Part shown: positions 29,765 to 38,610 of the stretch, in pieces
Layout: each line of letters opens with the position of its first letter
Numbering within the stretch: the first letter of the stretch is position 1
DNA from: an uncultured Alphaproteobacteria bacterium
GTDB lineage: Bacteria > Pseudomonadota > Alphaproteobacteria > HIMB59 > GCA-002718135
DNA length: 64,000 bases
Assembly: GCA_902621165.1 (NCBI GenBank)
Contig: CACNKX010000003.1
Coordinates: 1-64,000 of the forward strand
Reading direction: 5' to 3'
Program-made: the position numbers and the translations under genes
The notes under the pieces: model-generated
Databases searched by the model: none
What the model saw: only the letters and a program-made list of their open reading frames with translations
Told to the model about the DNA's origin: nothing

Positions 29765-29989
29765 ATGGAAATTGAAGCAGCAAAAGTAATCGGAGCGGGT
29801 TTAGCCGTTATCGGTGTTATTGGATCAGGGATTGGAATTGGGAATATTTTCTCATCTTTTATTCAAGCAGTTGGAAGAAATCCGGCAGCAAGAGGTGAAG
29901 TTTTTACAATGACAATGTTAGGTTTCGCATTAGTTGAAGCGATTGCACTTTTCGCACTAGTTATTGCGTTAGTTATTTTGTTTGGATAG
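29765..29989 (+). CDS. atpE: ATP synthase Fo subunit c
   Basis: Rotor ring subunit of 74 residues forming two membrane helices joined by the polar loop R38-N-P40. The proton-carrying residue is Glu58 (FALVEAIALF). A perfect AGGAGG (29755-29760) four bases before the ATG is one of the strongest ribosome binding sites in the window, fitting the need for many copies of c per complex. Confidence 0.97.
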   Translation: MEIEAAKVIGAGLAVIGVIGSGIGIGNIFSSFIQAVGRNPAARGEVFTMTMLGFALVEAIALFALVIALVILFG

Positions 29990-30006
29990 AACTCAATAAT
30001 TAATTA

Positions 30007-30498
30007 ATGCCTCAATTAAATCCAGAGTTTTTTGTTTCACAGCTCTTTTGGTTAGCTGTATTTTTTACTTTTCTATTTGTATTTTTATGGAGGGTATCAC
30101 TTCCAAGAATAGCTATAGTTTTAGAGAAAAGACAAATTAAAATAGATGAAAATTTATCTTCAGCAAAAGAGCTTCAAGAACAGGCAATGGAAATTGAAAA
30201 AAAAATTAATGATCAGATCAATAAGGCTAAACTAGAAACAGATGAGAAAATTAAAGAAACAATCAATGCTTTACAAGAAAATGTTTCTTCTCAACTTTCT
30301 TCACTTGATAAAGATTTAGAAAAAAAAGTTTCTGATGCAGAAAAAGAAATTTTAAAAAGTAAAGATGATCAAATGAAAAATATTAACAATGAAATAGTTA
30401 ATATTACAAAACTAACTGTTGGAAAAATTACAGATATAGCATTGTCAGACAATGAACTTAATAAAGTTATTGAAACACATAAAGGTAATTTTAACTAA
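30007..30498 (+). CDS. atpG: ATP synthase Fo subunit b'
   Basis: Peripheral stalk subunit of 163 residues. One N-terminal membrane helix (about 8-28, FFVSQLFWLAVFFTFLFVF) is followed by a long charged coiled coil. Photosynthetic bacteria and most alphaproteobacteria carry two different b subunits, and this first, slightly more diverged copy is b'. It overlaps atpF by one base. The symbol atpG is used for b' in alphaproteobacteria (also written atpF'). Confidence 0.88.
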   Translation: MPQLNPEFFVSQLFWLAVFFTFLFVFLWRVSLPRIAIVLEKRQIKIDENLSSAKELQEQAMEIEKKINDQINKAKLETDEKIKETINALQENVSSQLSSLDKDLEKKVSDAEKEILKSKDDQMKNINNEIVNITKLTVGKITDIALSDNELNKVIETHKGNFN

Positions 30499-30983
30499 TG
30501 TTTTCTGATCCTCAATTTTGGGTAGCGGTATCTTTTATATTATTTATTGCAGCTATTTTTAATCCAGTACGAAAAATTCTTACATCTAGTTTAGATGCAC
30601 AAATAAAAGATATAAAAAATAAAATAGATGAAGTTGAGAATTTAAAAAACGAGGCCCAAAAAGCTTTGGATGAACTTAGGGATAGAGAATCTAAAGTAGA
30701 GAAAGAAATACAAAATCTAAAGTTAGAATCTGAGAAAAGAATTGCCGAATTGAAAGATATATCCGCCACTAAATTAACTGATCAAATTGAAAAAAGAAAA
30801 ATATTGGCAGAAAATAAAATTGAACAATTAGTTCGAGATACTAATAATTCTATCAAAAGTTATATTTCAAGTGTTGCAATAGAGGCTACTAGAAATATTC
30901 TACTTCAAAATCTAAGTAAGGATAAAAAATCTGCTTTAATTGAAGAGTCAATTACCGAATTTAACTCTGTTCTAAAAAACTAG
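30498..30983 (+). CDS. atpF: ATP synthase Fo subunit b
   Basis: Second peripheral stalk subunit, 161 residues: a short N-terminal membrane helix (about 5-20) and a long coiled coil rich in Lys and Glu. With b' it forms the heterodimeric stalk. It is the last gene of the Fo cluster. The F1 genes are not in the window, matching the split of Fo and F1 operons in alphaproteobacteria. Confidence 0.9.
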   Translation: MFSDPQFWVAVSFILFIAAIFNPVRKILTSSLDAQIKDIKNKIDEVENLKNEAQKALDELRDRESKVEKEIQNLKLESEKRIAELKDISATKLTDQIEKRKILAENKIEQLVRDTNNSIKSYISSVAIEATRNILLQNLSKDKKSALIEESITEFNSVLKN

Positions 30984-31095
30984 TAGTAGATTTAGTTATT
31001 CCAAAATCTACTTACAATATTAATAATTTAATATTAAAAGATTTTCAAAATCTATAGTATTATTAAGTAACCAAAACTAATGGTAACAAATTTGG
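30984..31095. other. Gap between atpF and ispH with AT-rich hairpins
   Basis: This 112-base stretch holds a nine-base inverted repeat AGTAGATTT/AAATCTACT (30985-30993 with 31004-31012) directly after the atpF stop, and a second short one around AGATTTTCAAAATCT. Neither is followed by a clean run of T, so they are weak terminator candidates. The ispH promoter is probably also here. Confidence 0.4.
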
Positions 31096-32037
31096 ATGAC
31101 AAAAAAACTTAATATATTTCTTGCAGGACCTCGGGGATTTTGTGCAGGTGTAGATAGGGCTATAGAAATGGTAAAGGGTGCTCTAAAAAAATATGGAGCG
31201 CCTGTATACGTTCGTCATGAAATAGTGCATAATAAATTTGTTGTTGAAAATCTCAAATCACAGGGAGCTATTTTTATAGAAGAATTAAATGAGATTGAAG
31301 ATAGAAGTAGGCCAGTTATCTTTTCTGCACACGGTGTTCCCAAAGCAGTGCCAGAGGAAGCATTAAGTTTAAATTTGGTATATTATGATGCAACATGTCC
31401 GCTTGTTAGCAAAATCCATAAAGAAGTTGAAAATTTTGATAAAAAAAATCTTCCCGTTATTTTAATTGGTCATAGAAATCATCCTGAAGTTATTGGAACT
31501 ATGGGCCAAACAGATAAAAAAATTCATTTAGTAGAAAAAGTTGAAGATGTTAAAAAATTACCTTTTAACCAAAATGATGAGATTGCATATGTTACTCAGA
31601 CAACGCTATCAATAGATGATACTAAAGATTTAATAAAAGAGATAAAATTACATTTTAGTAATGTCATAGAACCAAAAAAAAATGATATTTGTTATGCAAC
31701 AACAAATAGACAAGAAGCTGTTAAAAAAATAGCTAATCAATGTGATTATTTTTTAGTAATTGGTGCAAGTAACTCGTCAAATTCCCTAAGATTAGTTGAA
31801 GTAGCAAAAAATTATGGATCAAAAAAAGCTATTTTAGTAGAAGATGTTGATTCCTTAAATTTAAATATATTTCAAGAATCTGAAAATATAGGAATAACCG
31901 CAAGTGCATCATCGCCAGAAGTACTTGTTAAAAAACTTCTTGATAATTTGAAAAGAAATTTTGAAATACATATAAATGAAGGATCTTACCAAAAAGAAGA
32001 TGTATTTTTTAAAGTGCCACAAAAACTAAACTTATAG
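31096..32037 (+). CDS. ispH: 4-hydroxy-3-methylbut-2-enyl diphosphate reductase
   Basis: Last enzyme of the MEP isoprenoid pathway. It reduces HMBPP to IPP and DMAPP with an iron-sulfur cluster. The three cluster cysteines are C16 (GPRGFCAGVDRA), C101 (DATCPLV) and C199 (ICYATTNRQ). The length of 313 residues is normal. It is followed by thrB and rnhA with almost no spacing, a familiar alphaproteobacterial order. Confidence 0.96.
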   Translation: MTKKLNIFLAGPRGFCAGVDRAIEMVKGALKKYGAPVYVRHEIVHNKFVVENLKSQGAIFIEELNEIEDRSRPVIFSAHGVPKAVPEEALSLNLVYYDATCPLVSKIHKEVENFDKKNLPVILIGHRNHPEVIGTMGQTDKKIHLVEKVEDVKKLPFNQNDEIAYVTQTTLSIDDTKDLIKEIKLHFSNVIEPKKNDICYATTNRQEAVKKIANQCDYFLVIGASNSSNSLRLVEVAKNYGSKKAILVEDVDSLNLNIFQESENIGITASASSPEVLVKKLLDNLKRNFEIHINEGSYQKEDVFFKVPQKLNL

Positions 32038-32040
32038 AAG

Positions 32041-32991
32041 ATGGCAGTCTTTACTAAATTACTTAAAGAGGATATTGAAAACTTTATTTCTGAATACTCA
32101 ATTGGAAATTTAGATAGTTTTGAAGAAATTGTAGATGGGATAGAGAACTCAAATTTTAAAATTTTTTGTAATAATCAACCATATATTTTAACAATTTTTG
32201 AAAAAAGAGTAACTGATCAAGAATTACCTTTTTTTATAAATTTAAAAAACTTTTTAAATAAAAATAATTTTAAATGTCCAAAAGCTATCTCAGATAAAAA
32301 TGGAAAAATTTTAAAAAGAATAAAAAATAAAACAGCTGTTATAATATCTTTTCTGGAAGGTAAAAGTATTGAAAAACCTAACTCTGAAATGTGTAGAGAA
32401 GTTGGAAAAATGGTTGCTGATTTACACAATCTTACCATAAATTTTGATGAAAAAAGACCTAACAGTTTAGATCTACAGGATTGGAAAGAAATTTACAAAA
32501 AGTGCCTTAATAATAAATCCGAAAAGTTTAATGAAACAATGTATTTGTTAAAAAATGAAATAGACTATTTAGAAAATTATTGGCCAGAAAATATTCCTAG
32601 TGGTGTCATACATGCTGATTTGTTTAGAGATAATATTTTTTTTAAAGATGAAAAAATTTCTGGAGTAATAGATTTCTATTTTGCATGTTATTATTTTTAT
32701 ATTTACGATCTAGCCATAGTTATTAATGATTGGTGCTTTAGTGAAAATGGACAATACTTTAACAAAGAGAACTGCTTGATAATTCTTGGGGAATATGAAA
32801 AATTGAGAGAATTAAGTGATCTTGAGAAGAAATCGTTAAATATTTTATTAAGAGCTGCTGCTGTTAGAATATTATGTACTAGAATGCACGATTATATCTT
32901 TCATCCGCCTGATGCAGTAGTTATTAAAAAAGATCCATTTGAATATTTGAATATTTTAAAATGGCATCAACAAAATGATATTTTTGAATAA
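32041..32991 (+). CDS. thrB: Homoserine kinase (ThrB, aminoglycoside phosphotransferase fold)
   Basis: Phosphorylates homoserine for threonine synthesis. It belongs to the APH-fold homoserine kinases of alphaproteobacteria and pseudomonads, not the GHMP type. The catalytic loop is VIHADLFRDNIFF (His, Asp and Asn) and the metal-binding Asp is in GVIDFYFACY. The length of 316 residues fits. It overlaps rnhA by one base. The position between ispH and rnhA supports the call. Confidence 0.9.
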   Translation: MAVFTKLLKEDIENFISEYSIGNLDSFEEIVDGIENSNFKIFCNNQPYILTIFEKRVTDQELPFFINLKNFLNKNNFKCPKAISDKNGKILKRIKNKTAVIISFLEGKSIEKPNSEMCREVGKMVADLHNLTINFDEKRPNSLDLQDWKEIYKKCLNNKSEKFNETMYLLKNEIDYLENYWPENIPSGVIHADLFRDNIFFKDEKISGVIDFYFACYYFYIYDLAIVINDWCFSENGQYFNKENCLIILGEYEKLRELSDLEKKSLNILLRAAAVRILCTRMHDYIFHPPDAVVIKKDPFEYLNILKWHQQNDIFE

Positions 32992-33419
32992 TGATTAATA
33001 TTTATACAGATGGTGCATGTTCTGGGAATCCTGGTATAGGCGGATGGGGTGTCGTGATATTAGATAATAATAAAGAAATTTTATTAAATGGTGGTGATCA
33101 ACACACAACTAATAATAAAATGGAACTTACAGCTGCAATAAAAGCACTGGAATATTTTGAGATAAAAAAAGAATTAATCATTTATACCGATAGCAAATAT
33201 GTAAAGGATGGTATTGAATCATGGATTACAAATTGGAAAAAAAATGGATGGAAAACTTCAACAAAAAAAATAGTGAAAAATAAAGAATTATGGATGCAAT
33301 TAGATAATCTAATAAATAAACATAGTGTAACATGGAAGTGGGTTAAGGGTCACGCTGGTTTCGAATTTAATGAGAAAGCTGATGAACTAGCAAGGAAATA
33401 TATTGAAGGTTATATTTAG
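32991..33419 (+). CDS. rnhA: Ribonuclease HI
   Basis: Degrades RNA in RNA-DNA hybrids. The four acidic active-site residues are visible in order: Asp7 (YTDGACSGNPG), Glu in NKMELTAAI, Asp in IYTDSKYV, and Asp in ADELA near the C-terminus. The length of 142 residues is typical for the single-domain enzyme. The next gene begins inside its last codons. Confidence 0.96.
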   Translation: MINIYTDGACSGNPGIGGWGVVILDNNKEILLNGGDQHTTNNKMELTAAIKALEYFEIKKELIIYTDSKYVKDGIESWITNWKKNGWKTSTKKIVKNKELWMQLDNLINKHSVTWKWVKGHAGFEFNEKADELARKYIEGYI

Positions 33420-33966
33420 TTTATTTTTTATATTTCTGTATTGTAAACAGAGTGCAGCTAATGATTTATGGACTATTGATAAAAATATTTCTAGTATAGA
33501 ATTTGAAGTTCCAGTTTTGTTAACGAAAAATGTTATTGGTAAATTTAATGAATTTGATGGTTTTGTTTCTTTAGATTTATCAAATCAAAATAATAATAAA
33601 GCTCTCATAAATGTTAGAATTGATAGTTTAGATATAAATTACAAACGATATAAAGATTTAGTTCTTAGTGAAGTTTTTTTTGATGCTAAAAAATATCCTT
33701 TAGGTCTTATTGATACAAATAATTTTAAATTTAATTATGAAGACAATAAAATTAATTTAATAGGTGAGTTATCAATAAAAGGAAAAAGTCAAAATATTCC
33801 TATTAATATTGAAGTAGTAAAATTGGCCAGTGAGTTGGTTCAGGTAAAAAGTGAAATATCTTTTTCTAGAAATGACTTTAAAATAGGCACTGGTAATTGG
33901 AAAAATACAACAATCCTCAAAGATAAAATAAAGATAAAGGCAAATATTTTTCTTTTTAAAGAATAA
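33403..33966 (+). CDS. YceI family periplasmic lipid-binding-like protein
   Basis: Protein of 187 residues with a signal peptide (KVIFSLFFIFLYCKQSAA) and a YceI-type lipocalin-like barrel: WTIDKNISSIEFEVP at the start and EVKSEISFSRNDFKIG-like strands near the end. YceI proteins bind isoprenoid-like lipids in the periplasm; the ligand here is unknown. The start must be TTG at 33403, because no later ATG would keep the signal peptide. It overlaps rnhA by 17 bases. Confidence 0.8.
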   Translation: MKVIFSLFFIFLYCKQSAANDLWTIDKNISSIEFEVPVLLTKNVIGKFNEFDGFVSLDLSNQNNNKALINVRIDSLDINYKRYKDLVLSEVFFDAKKYPLGLIDTNNFKFNYEDNKINLIGELSIKGKSQNIPINIEVVKLASELVQVKSEISFSRNDFKIGTGNWKNTTILKDKIKIKANIFLFKE

Positions 33967-33986
33967 TTTTTTTTAAGATAGATTTA

Positions 33987-35471
33987 CTAAAAATTAAAAT
34001 TTTTAGCAATTTTATTATTACTGTTATATAAATCTTTCCAAATTGAATACCTTTGTAATAAAAGATCAATGTTATCTTCATTAGGTTCATAAGTTTTACT
34101 TATTTTTATTTCACTAATAATATTTTCTTTATTATCAATAGTAACATCCTGATACATAGCTAATCTTGCAACGCCAAGTGCGGCACCAAATTCGCTTTGA
34201 TCACAAACACTTAACTTTCTATTTAAAAGTGCTGCAAGCAATTCAATCCAAAATGAACTTTTTGAACCACCTCCAACCATGAATATTTTATCAAAGTTAT
34301 TATTAACTTTCAAAATAGAATTTACTCCATCTAATATTCCAAAACTGACACCTTCAATTACTGCATACTGTAAATCTGTTGCATTTGTAGTTGTTTTTAT
34401 AGAATGGAGTGAACCTCTAATATGCGGATCATTATGTGGAGTCCTTTCTCCAGACAAATAAGGTAAAAAATATGATGAATTTTTTATGGAATTTTTATCA
34501 TTATAAAATTGCTCTACATCATTAAGTGTATCAGCAATTGAAGTATTGGTAATAGCGCAAATCCAATCTAAACAATTACTTGCACTTAACATAACAGACA
34601 TAAGGTGCCATTTATTTGGTAAACAATGACAAAAAGAATGTACTGCATCACCAGTATTACTTAAAAAATTTTCAGTGGGGGTAAAAAAAACGCCTGAAGT
34701 ACCAAGAGATATAAATGATTGATTTTTATTTGTTATACCCATACCAGTTGCTGCAGCAGCATTATCCCCTGCTCCACCCACAACTTTAATATTATTATTA
34801 AAATTAAATTTCTCTTTTAAATCTTTTTTTAAAAATCCTGTCTGCTCATTGCCTTCCACTAGATCTGGCATGTGTTTTTCTTCTAAAAATGAGCAAGATA
34901 ATAGCTGATTGGACCATTTTCTTTTTTGGATATCTAGCCATAATGTTCCAGATGCATCTGACATTTCAGAAAAAAATTCACCAGTAAGAACAAATCGTAA
35001 ATAATCTTTAGGGAGTAAAACTTTAAAAATTTTTTTGAAATTATCTATTTCATTATTTTTTATCCAATTTATTTTTGGTGCAGTAAAACCAGGCATAGTA
35101 ATATTTCCTGAGATTGATCGTACATCAAAATTTTGTTTTTCAAATTCTTCACACTCTTGATATGATCTTGTATCGTTCCAAAGAATACATGGCCTAATAA
35201 CATTTCCATCCTTATCTATTAACGTAGCTCCATGCATATGACCGGATATTCCTATTGAAATAGTTTGTGAAAATTCTTTTGGTTTTTTTGACTTTAAAGC
35301 CTCCAAGCATTCCATTGTTGAGTCAATCCATTCTTGTGGATTTTGTTCACTAAAACCATCTTTAGAGGATTGTACAGTAAGACTTGAATTAGCGGATGCA
35401 AGGATGCTTTGATTGTGATCAATTAAAATCATTTTGATTGATGAAGTTCCAAGATCAATTCCAATAAACAT
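33987..35471 (-). CDS. xylB: Xylulokinase (FGGY carbohydrate kinase)
   Basis: Phosphorylates D-xylulose (or a related ketose) with ATP. The N-terminal phosphate motif FIGIDLGTSSIKMILID and the C-terminal FMVGGGSKSSFW adenosine motif show the FGGY/actin-like fold. ISGHMHGATLID and ILWNDTRS match the xylulokinase subgroup. The length of 494 residues is normal. It marks the start of the sugar-catabolism region and converges with the YceI gene. No xylose isomerase is nearby, so its substrate could come from another route. Confidence 0.9.
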   Translation of the reverse strand: MFIGIDLGTSSIKMILIDHNQSILASANSSLTVQSSKDGFSEQNPQEWIDSTMECLEALKSKKPKEFSQTISIGISGHMHGATLIDKDGNVIRPCILWNDTRSYQECEEFEKQNFDVRSISGNITMPGFTAPKINWIKNNEIDNFKKIFKVLLPKDYLRFVLTGEFFSEMSDASGTLWLDIQKRKWSNQLLSCSFLEEKHMPDLVEGNEQTGFLKKDLKEKFNFNNNIKVVGGAGDNAAAATGMGITNKNQSFISLGTSGVFFTPTENFLSNTGDAVHSFCHCLPNKWHLMSVMLSASNCLDWICAITNTSIADTLNDVEQFYNDKNSIKNSSYFLPYLSGERTPHNDPHIRGSLHSIKTTTNATDLQYAVIEGVSFGILDGVNSILKVNNNFDKIFMVGGGSKSSFWIELLAALLNRKLSVCDQSEFGAALGVARLAMYQDVTIDNKENIISEIKISKTYEPNEDNIDLLLQRYSIWKDLYNSNNKIAKNFNF

Positions 35472-35520
35472 AGAGTAAATTTATAACATTAATTTTTTAA
35501 TTGATACAAAGAAATTAAAA

Positions 35521-36381
35521 CTACTTGTAAGAATATCTAAATATAAATATTCCAGATGAAACAATAATAATTGCTCCTATAATCGTAAATATATCTGGGA
35601 CTTCTCCATATACTAATAAACCAAAAATTATTCCCCAAACAATTATAGTATAATTATAAGGTGCTAAAATACTTGCTGGCGTAATACTCAATGCCTTAAT
35701 TTGTAAAAATAGCCCAGTACAAAAAAAGATACCCAAAAAAATAAAAAAGATAAAAGAAAATGAATGTAGGGGTTGCCAGAAAAAAAGTGATAGTGCAAAT
35801 GTAATGATAGCACCTATAAGACCATTGTAGAATAACATGGTTTCATTATCATCATACTTAGCATTTAATCTTGTTGCTATTTGAAATAGTGAATAGAAAA
35901 AAGCAGCACATAATGGAATAATTAGATATGGATTAAAAATAGTTAATCCAGGTCGCATGATTAGAATAACTCCACAAAAACTTACACAAATTGCTAACCA
36001 AGTGGCCACATTTATTTTTTCTTTTAAAATAAAATAAGAAAAAACTAAAACTAGAACAGGGGCTAAAGATCCTATTGTGTGAGCATCTGCCAGAGCTAAG
36101 TGCCTAAAAGACAACACAAAAAAACAAGATTCACATACAGATAAAATACATCTGGTTATTTGTATCTTGTAATTATTTGAAAGATAAAATTTTTTAACTT
36201 TATTTTTTTTTGCAATAAAAAAAGAAAAAATAAAACAGAAAGTAAATTTTACAAATAATAATACAAAAACAGAGTGATATTGAACTGCTGTTTTTTGAAT
36301 TGTATCTAAAATACCAAAAGATAAATAAGTTAAAAGAGTTAAAATTATTCCATAGGTATAGGGATTTGATTGCATGTTCAT
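35521..36381 (-). CDS. EamA/DMT family exporter
   Basis: Inner-membrane protein of 286 residues with about ten helices in two EamA repeats, as in drug/metabolite transporters such as RhaT-like and amino-acid exporters. ADAHTIGSLAPVLVLVFSYF and the second-half counterpart (PASILAPYNYTIIVWGIIFG) are the repeat-end motifs. It overlaps the serine hydrolase gene with TAATG. The substrate is unknown. Confidence 0.85.
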   Translation of the reverse strand: MNMQSNPYTYGIILTLLTYLSFGILDTIQKTAVQYHSVFVLLFVKFTFCFIFSFFIAKKNKVKKFYLSNNYKIQITRCILSVCESCFFVLSFRHLALADAHTIGSLAPVLVLVFSYFILKEKINVATWLAICVSFCGVILIMRPGLTIFNPYLIIPLCAAFFYSLFQIATRLNAKYDDNETMLFYNGLIGAIITFALSLFFWQPLHSFSFIFFIFLGIFFCTGLFLQIKALSITPASILAPYNYTIIVWGIIFGLLVYGEVPDIFTIIGAIIIVSSGIFIFRYSYK

Positions 36382-37571
36382 TAAAGATTTTTAAAGATAT
36401 TATTGTAAAAATCTTTTTTAATATTCTTATCTGCATCTAAAATTTGCATCATTAAAACAGCTGACAAATTATTTTCTGGATCTGCCAAAAAATAAGTAGC
36501 GGCATAGCCTGACCATCCAAATTCTCCAACTGGACCAAACTTATTTTGAGAGGTATTATTCATTAACACTCTAAATCCTAAACCCCAACCATACCCATCT
36601 AGATCATTTTCATAATCTGCATCTTTATTTGTATTTATTGATGTGATTTCAATTGGAAATAACTCTTTATTTAAAGAATTATTTCGCATTAATTCTAAAC
36701 TTTGAGAATTAATAAGCTCTTTTCCTTTTTTATTTTTACCATCGATAAGCATTGTAGCAAATTTTTCATAATCTTCAGCCGTAGAAAACAAACCATGGCC
36801 TCCTCTGGAATAATTTTTATTATTTGTTGGGTACCCGTATAATATTAACTTTCTTTTATCGTAATTTAAATTTGTTAGTTTTAATTTATCACTATTATAT
36901 TCAAATGTTTCAACTAACTGACTATTACTATTTTCATCAATATAAAAATTTGTATTATTCATTTCTAAAGGTAAAAAAATATTTTCTTTTAAAACATCAA
37001 AGATTTTATCTTTTGTTACAACTTCTATAATCCTCGCTAAAACATCTATAGATATAGAATAATGCCACTTTGAACCAGGTTCATATAAAAGAGGTAATTC
37101 AGAAATTTTACTTATCTCTTCCTCCAAACTTGAAGATGCAGAATGAAATAAACTTCTATCCTCATATTCTTTAGCTAAAAAATTATCACAACTGTTATAT
37201 GTAAAGCCTGCTGTATGTTGTAAAAGTTGTCTAACAGTAGGTTTGTTTTCTAGAAAAGTTGTATTTTTTAAGTTACTCTCAATACTGCTAAGTTTTTTTA
37301 AATTTTTAAAATCAGATAAATGTTTATCTATAGTATCATCAAGAGATAAGAAATTTTTATCAATTAATTGCATTGCTGCAAAACCAATAATTGGCTTAGT
37401 CATTGACCAAATTCTATAATATGAATTTTTATTAAGCTTATTTTTTAACTCTAAATCTTTGTAACCAATTACTTCATGATAAATATTATTTTTATGATTT
37501 ATTATCCATTCAGCTCCGTTACATCTGCCAGCATCAATGTGTTTTTGAAAATCTAATTTAATATTATCCAT
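36381..37571 (-). CDS. Serine hydrolase, class C beta-lactamase / esterase family
   Basis: Cytoplasmic-looking protein (no signal peptide) of 396 residues with the penicillin-binding fold. The active site is S56-M-T-K59, with a tyrosine motif WHYSIS near residue 170 and a GWSGYAATYF segment close to the KTG position. Members act as esterases, beta-lactamases or peptidases. In this setting an esterase that releases acyl or lactone groups is as likely as any other role. It is paired with the EamA gene after it. Confidence 0.8.
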   Translation of the reverse strand: MDNIKLDFQKHIDAGRCNGAEWIINHKNNIYHEVIGYKDLELKNKLNKNSYYRIWSMTKPIIGFAAMQLIDKNFLSLDDTIDKHLSDFKNLKKLSSIESNLKNTTFLENKPTVRQLLQHTAGFTYNSCDNFLAKEYEDRSLFHSASSSLEEEISKISELPLLYEPGSKWHYSISIDVLARIIEVVTKDKIFDVLKENIFLPLEMNNTNFYIDENSNSQLVETFEYNSDKLKLTNLNYDKRKLILYGYPTNNKNYSRGGHGLFSTAEDYEKFATMLIDGKNKKGKELINSQSLELMRNNSLNKELFPIEITSINTNKDADYENDLDGYGWGLGFRVLMNNTSQNKFGPVGEFGWSGYAATYFLADPENNLSAVLMMQILDADKNIKKDFYNNIFKNL

Positions 37572-37578
37572 AACTGGA

Positions 37579-38577
37579 TTAGATAAGACTCTTTATTTTT
37601 TCTATTAGTTCTGAATTGATTTGTCTTGGACCTTTATCTTGCCTATTTGTATATCTTCTTTGTCCAGGTAAACGCACACCATCTAAAGATGTCATTTGTT
37701 CAAAAAATTTCTCAGCATGTTCGTTCCAATTTTTTCCTGCTATAAGTTCAGGGGATAAAGCCATTATAAATTCACCTCCTCTTGCAGGGCCTCCATCATT
37801 ATTATCTTCTTCTTTAGCTTCAAAACTAAATAAATCTCCAACTAAACCAGCAGCTAATAACTCAATCATCATTGCTATTGCAGAACCTTTGTAGTCGCCA
37901 AATGTTAGAAGGACTCCTCCATTTGCAATTTCAGATGGATTATCAGTTTTTTCTCCATCTTTATTTAAGCCTGTTCCAAATGGAACTTTGTGACCATCAC
38001 GTGCTGCAACCTGAACTTCTCCCATCGCCATCGTTGAAGTTGCCATATCGTAAACTACAGGAGTTTTATTTTTTCTTGGCCAAGCAAATGATATTGGATT
38101 AGTTCCAAATAATGGTTTTTTTGCACCGGCTGGTGCTACACTTGGCTTATAAGCAGTGCATGCAATTCCAATTAAATTATTTTCAGCTAATGCTTCGGTT
38201 TCATGCCATAATGCCGCAAAGTGATGAGTATTAGTTATAGTTAAAACTCCAACTCCATGTTTATTTGTCGTTTTTATCAATTCAGGCAAACCAACTTTTA
38301 TTCCTACAGGAGCAAACCCATAATCACCTTCAACGCGAATTGCATTTTGTGTAAGATAAGTATTAGAAGGTCGGGAAACTCCATTTACTTTTTTACTTTT
38401 TAGAGAAGCTACATAACCAGGAATTCGAAATAATCCATGAGAAACACTTCCATCTCTTTCAGCATGTGAAACTGTAGTAGCTACAGAATCAGCATTGAAA
38501 TGATCACACCCATGGGCTGAAAGTGCTTTATATGCTAAATCATATATATTTTCTAATTCTAATGGCGTGGTATTCAT
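37579..38577 (-). CDS. Ldh family NAD(P)H-dependent oxidoreductase
   Basis: Malate/L-lactate dehydrogenase family (YlbC/DpkA/AllD type, not Rossmann) of 332 residues. ERDGSVSHGLFRIPGY carries the conserved His of the family. THHFAALWHETE, PLFGTNPISFAWP and the GYxGSAI-like GDYKGSAIAMMIELL region are also typical. The sequence around SHGLFRIPGY is closest, from memory, to delta1-piperideine-2-carboxylate / pyrroline-2-carboxylate reductases. Malate, ureidoglycolate or sugar-acid dehydrogenase activity is not excluded. It is divergent from the FAD oxidase gene. Confidence 0.8.
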   Translation of the reverse strand: MNTTPLELENIYDLAYKALSAHGCDHFNADSVATTVSHAERDGSVSHGLFRIPGYVASLKSKKVNGVSRPSNTYLTQNAIRVEGDYGFAPVGIKVGLPELIKTTNKHGVGVLTITNTHHFAALWHETEALAENNLIGIACTAYKPSVAPAGAKKPLFGTNPISFAWPRKNKTPVVYDMATSTMAMGEVQVAARDGHKVPFGTGLNKDGEKTDNPSEIANGGVLLTFGDYKGSAIAMMIELLAAGLVGDLFSFEAKEEDNNDGGPARGGEFIMALSPELIAGKNWNEHAEKFFEQMTSLDGVRLPGQRRYTNRQDKGPRQINSELIEKIKSLI

Positions 38578-38610
38578 TTACTTTTATTGAATAATTAATA
38601 TTATTAATTC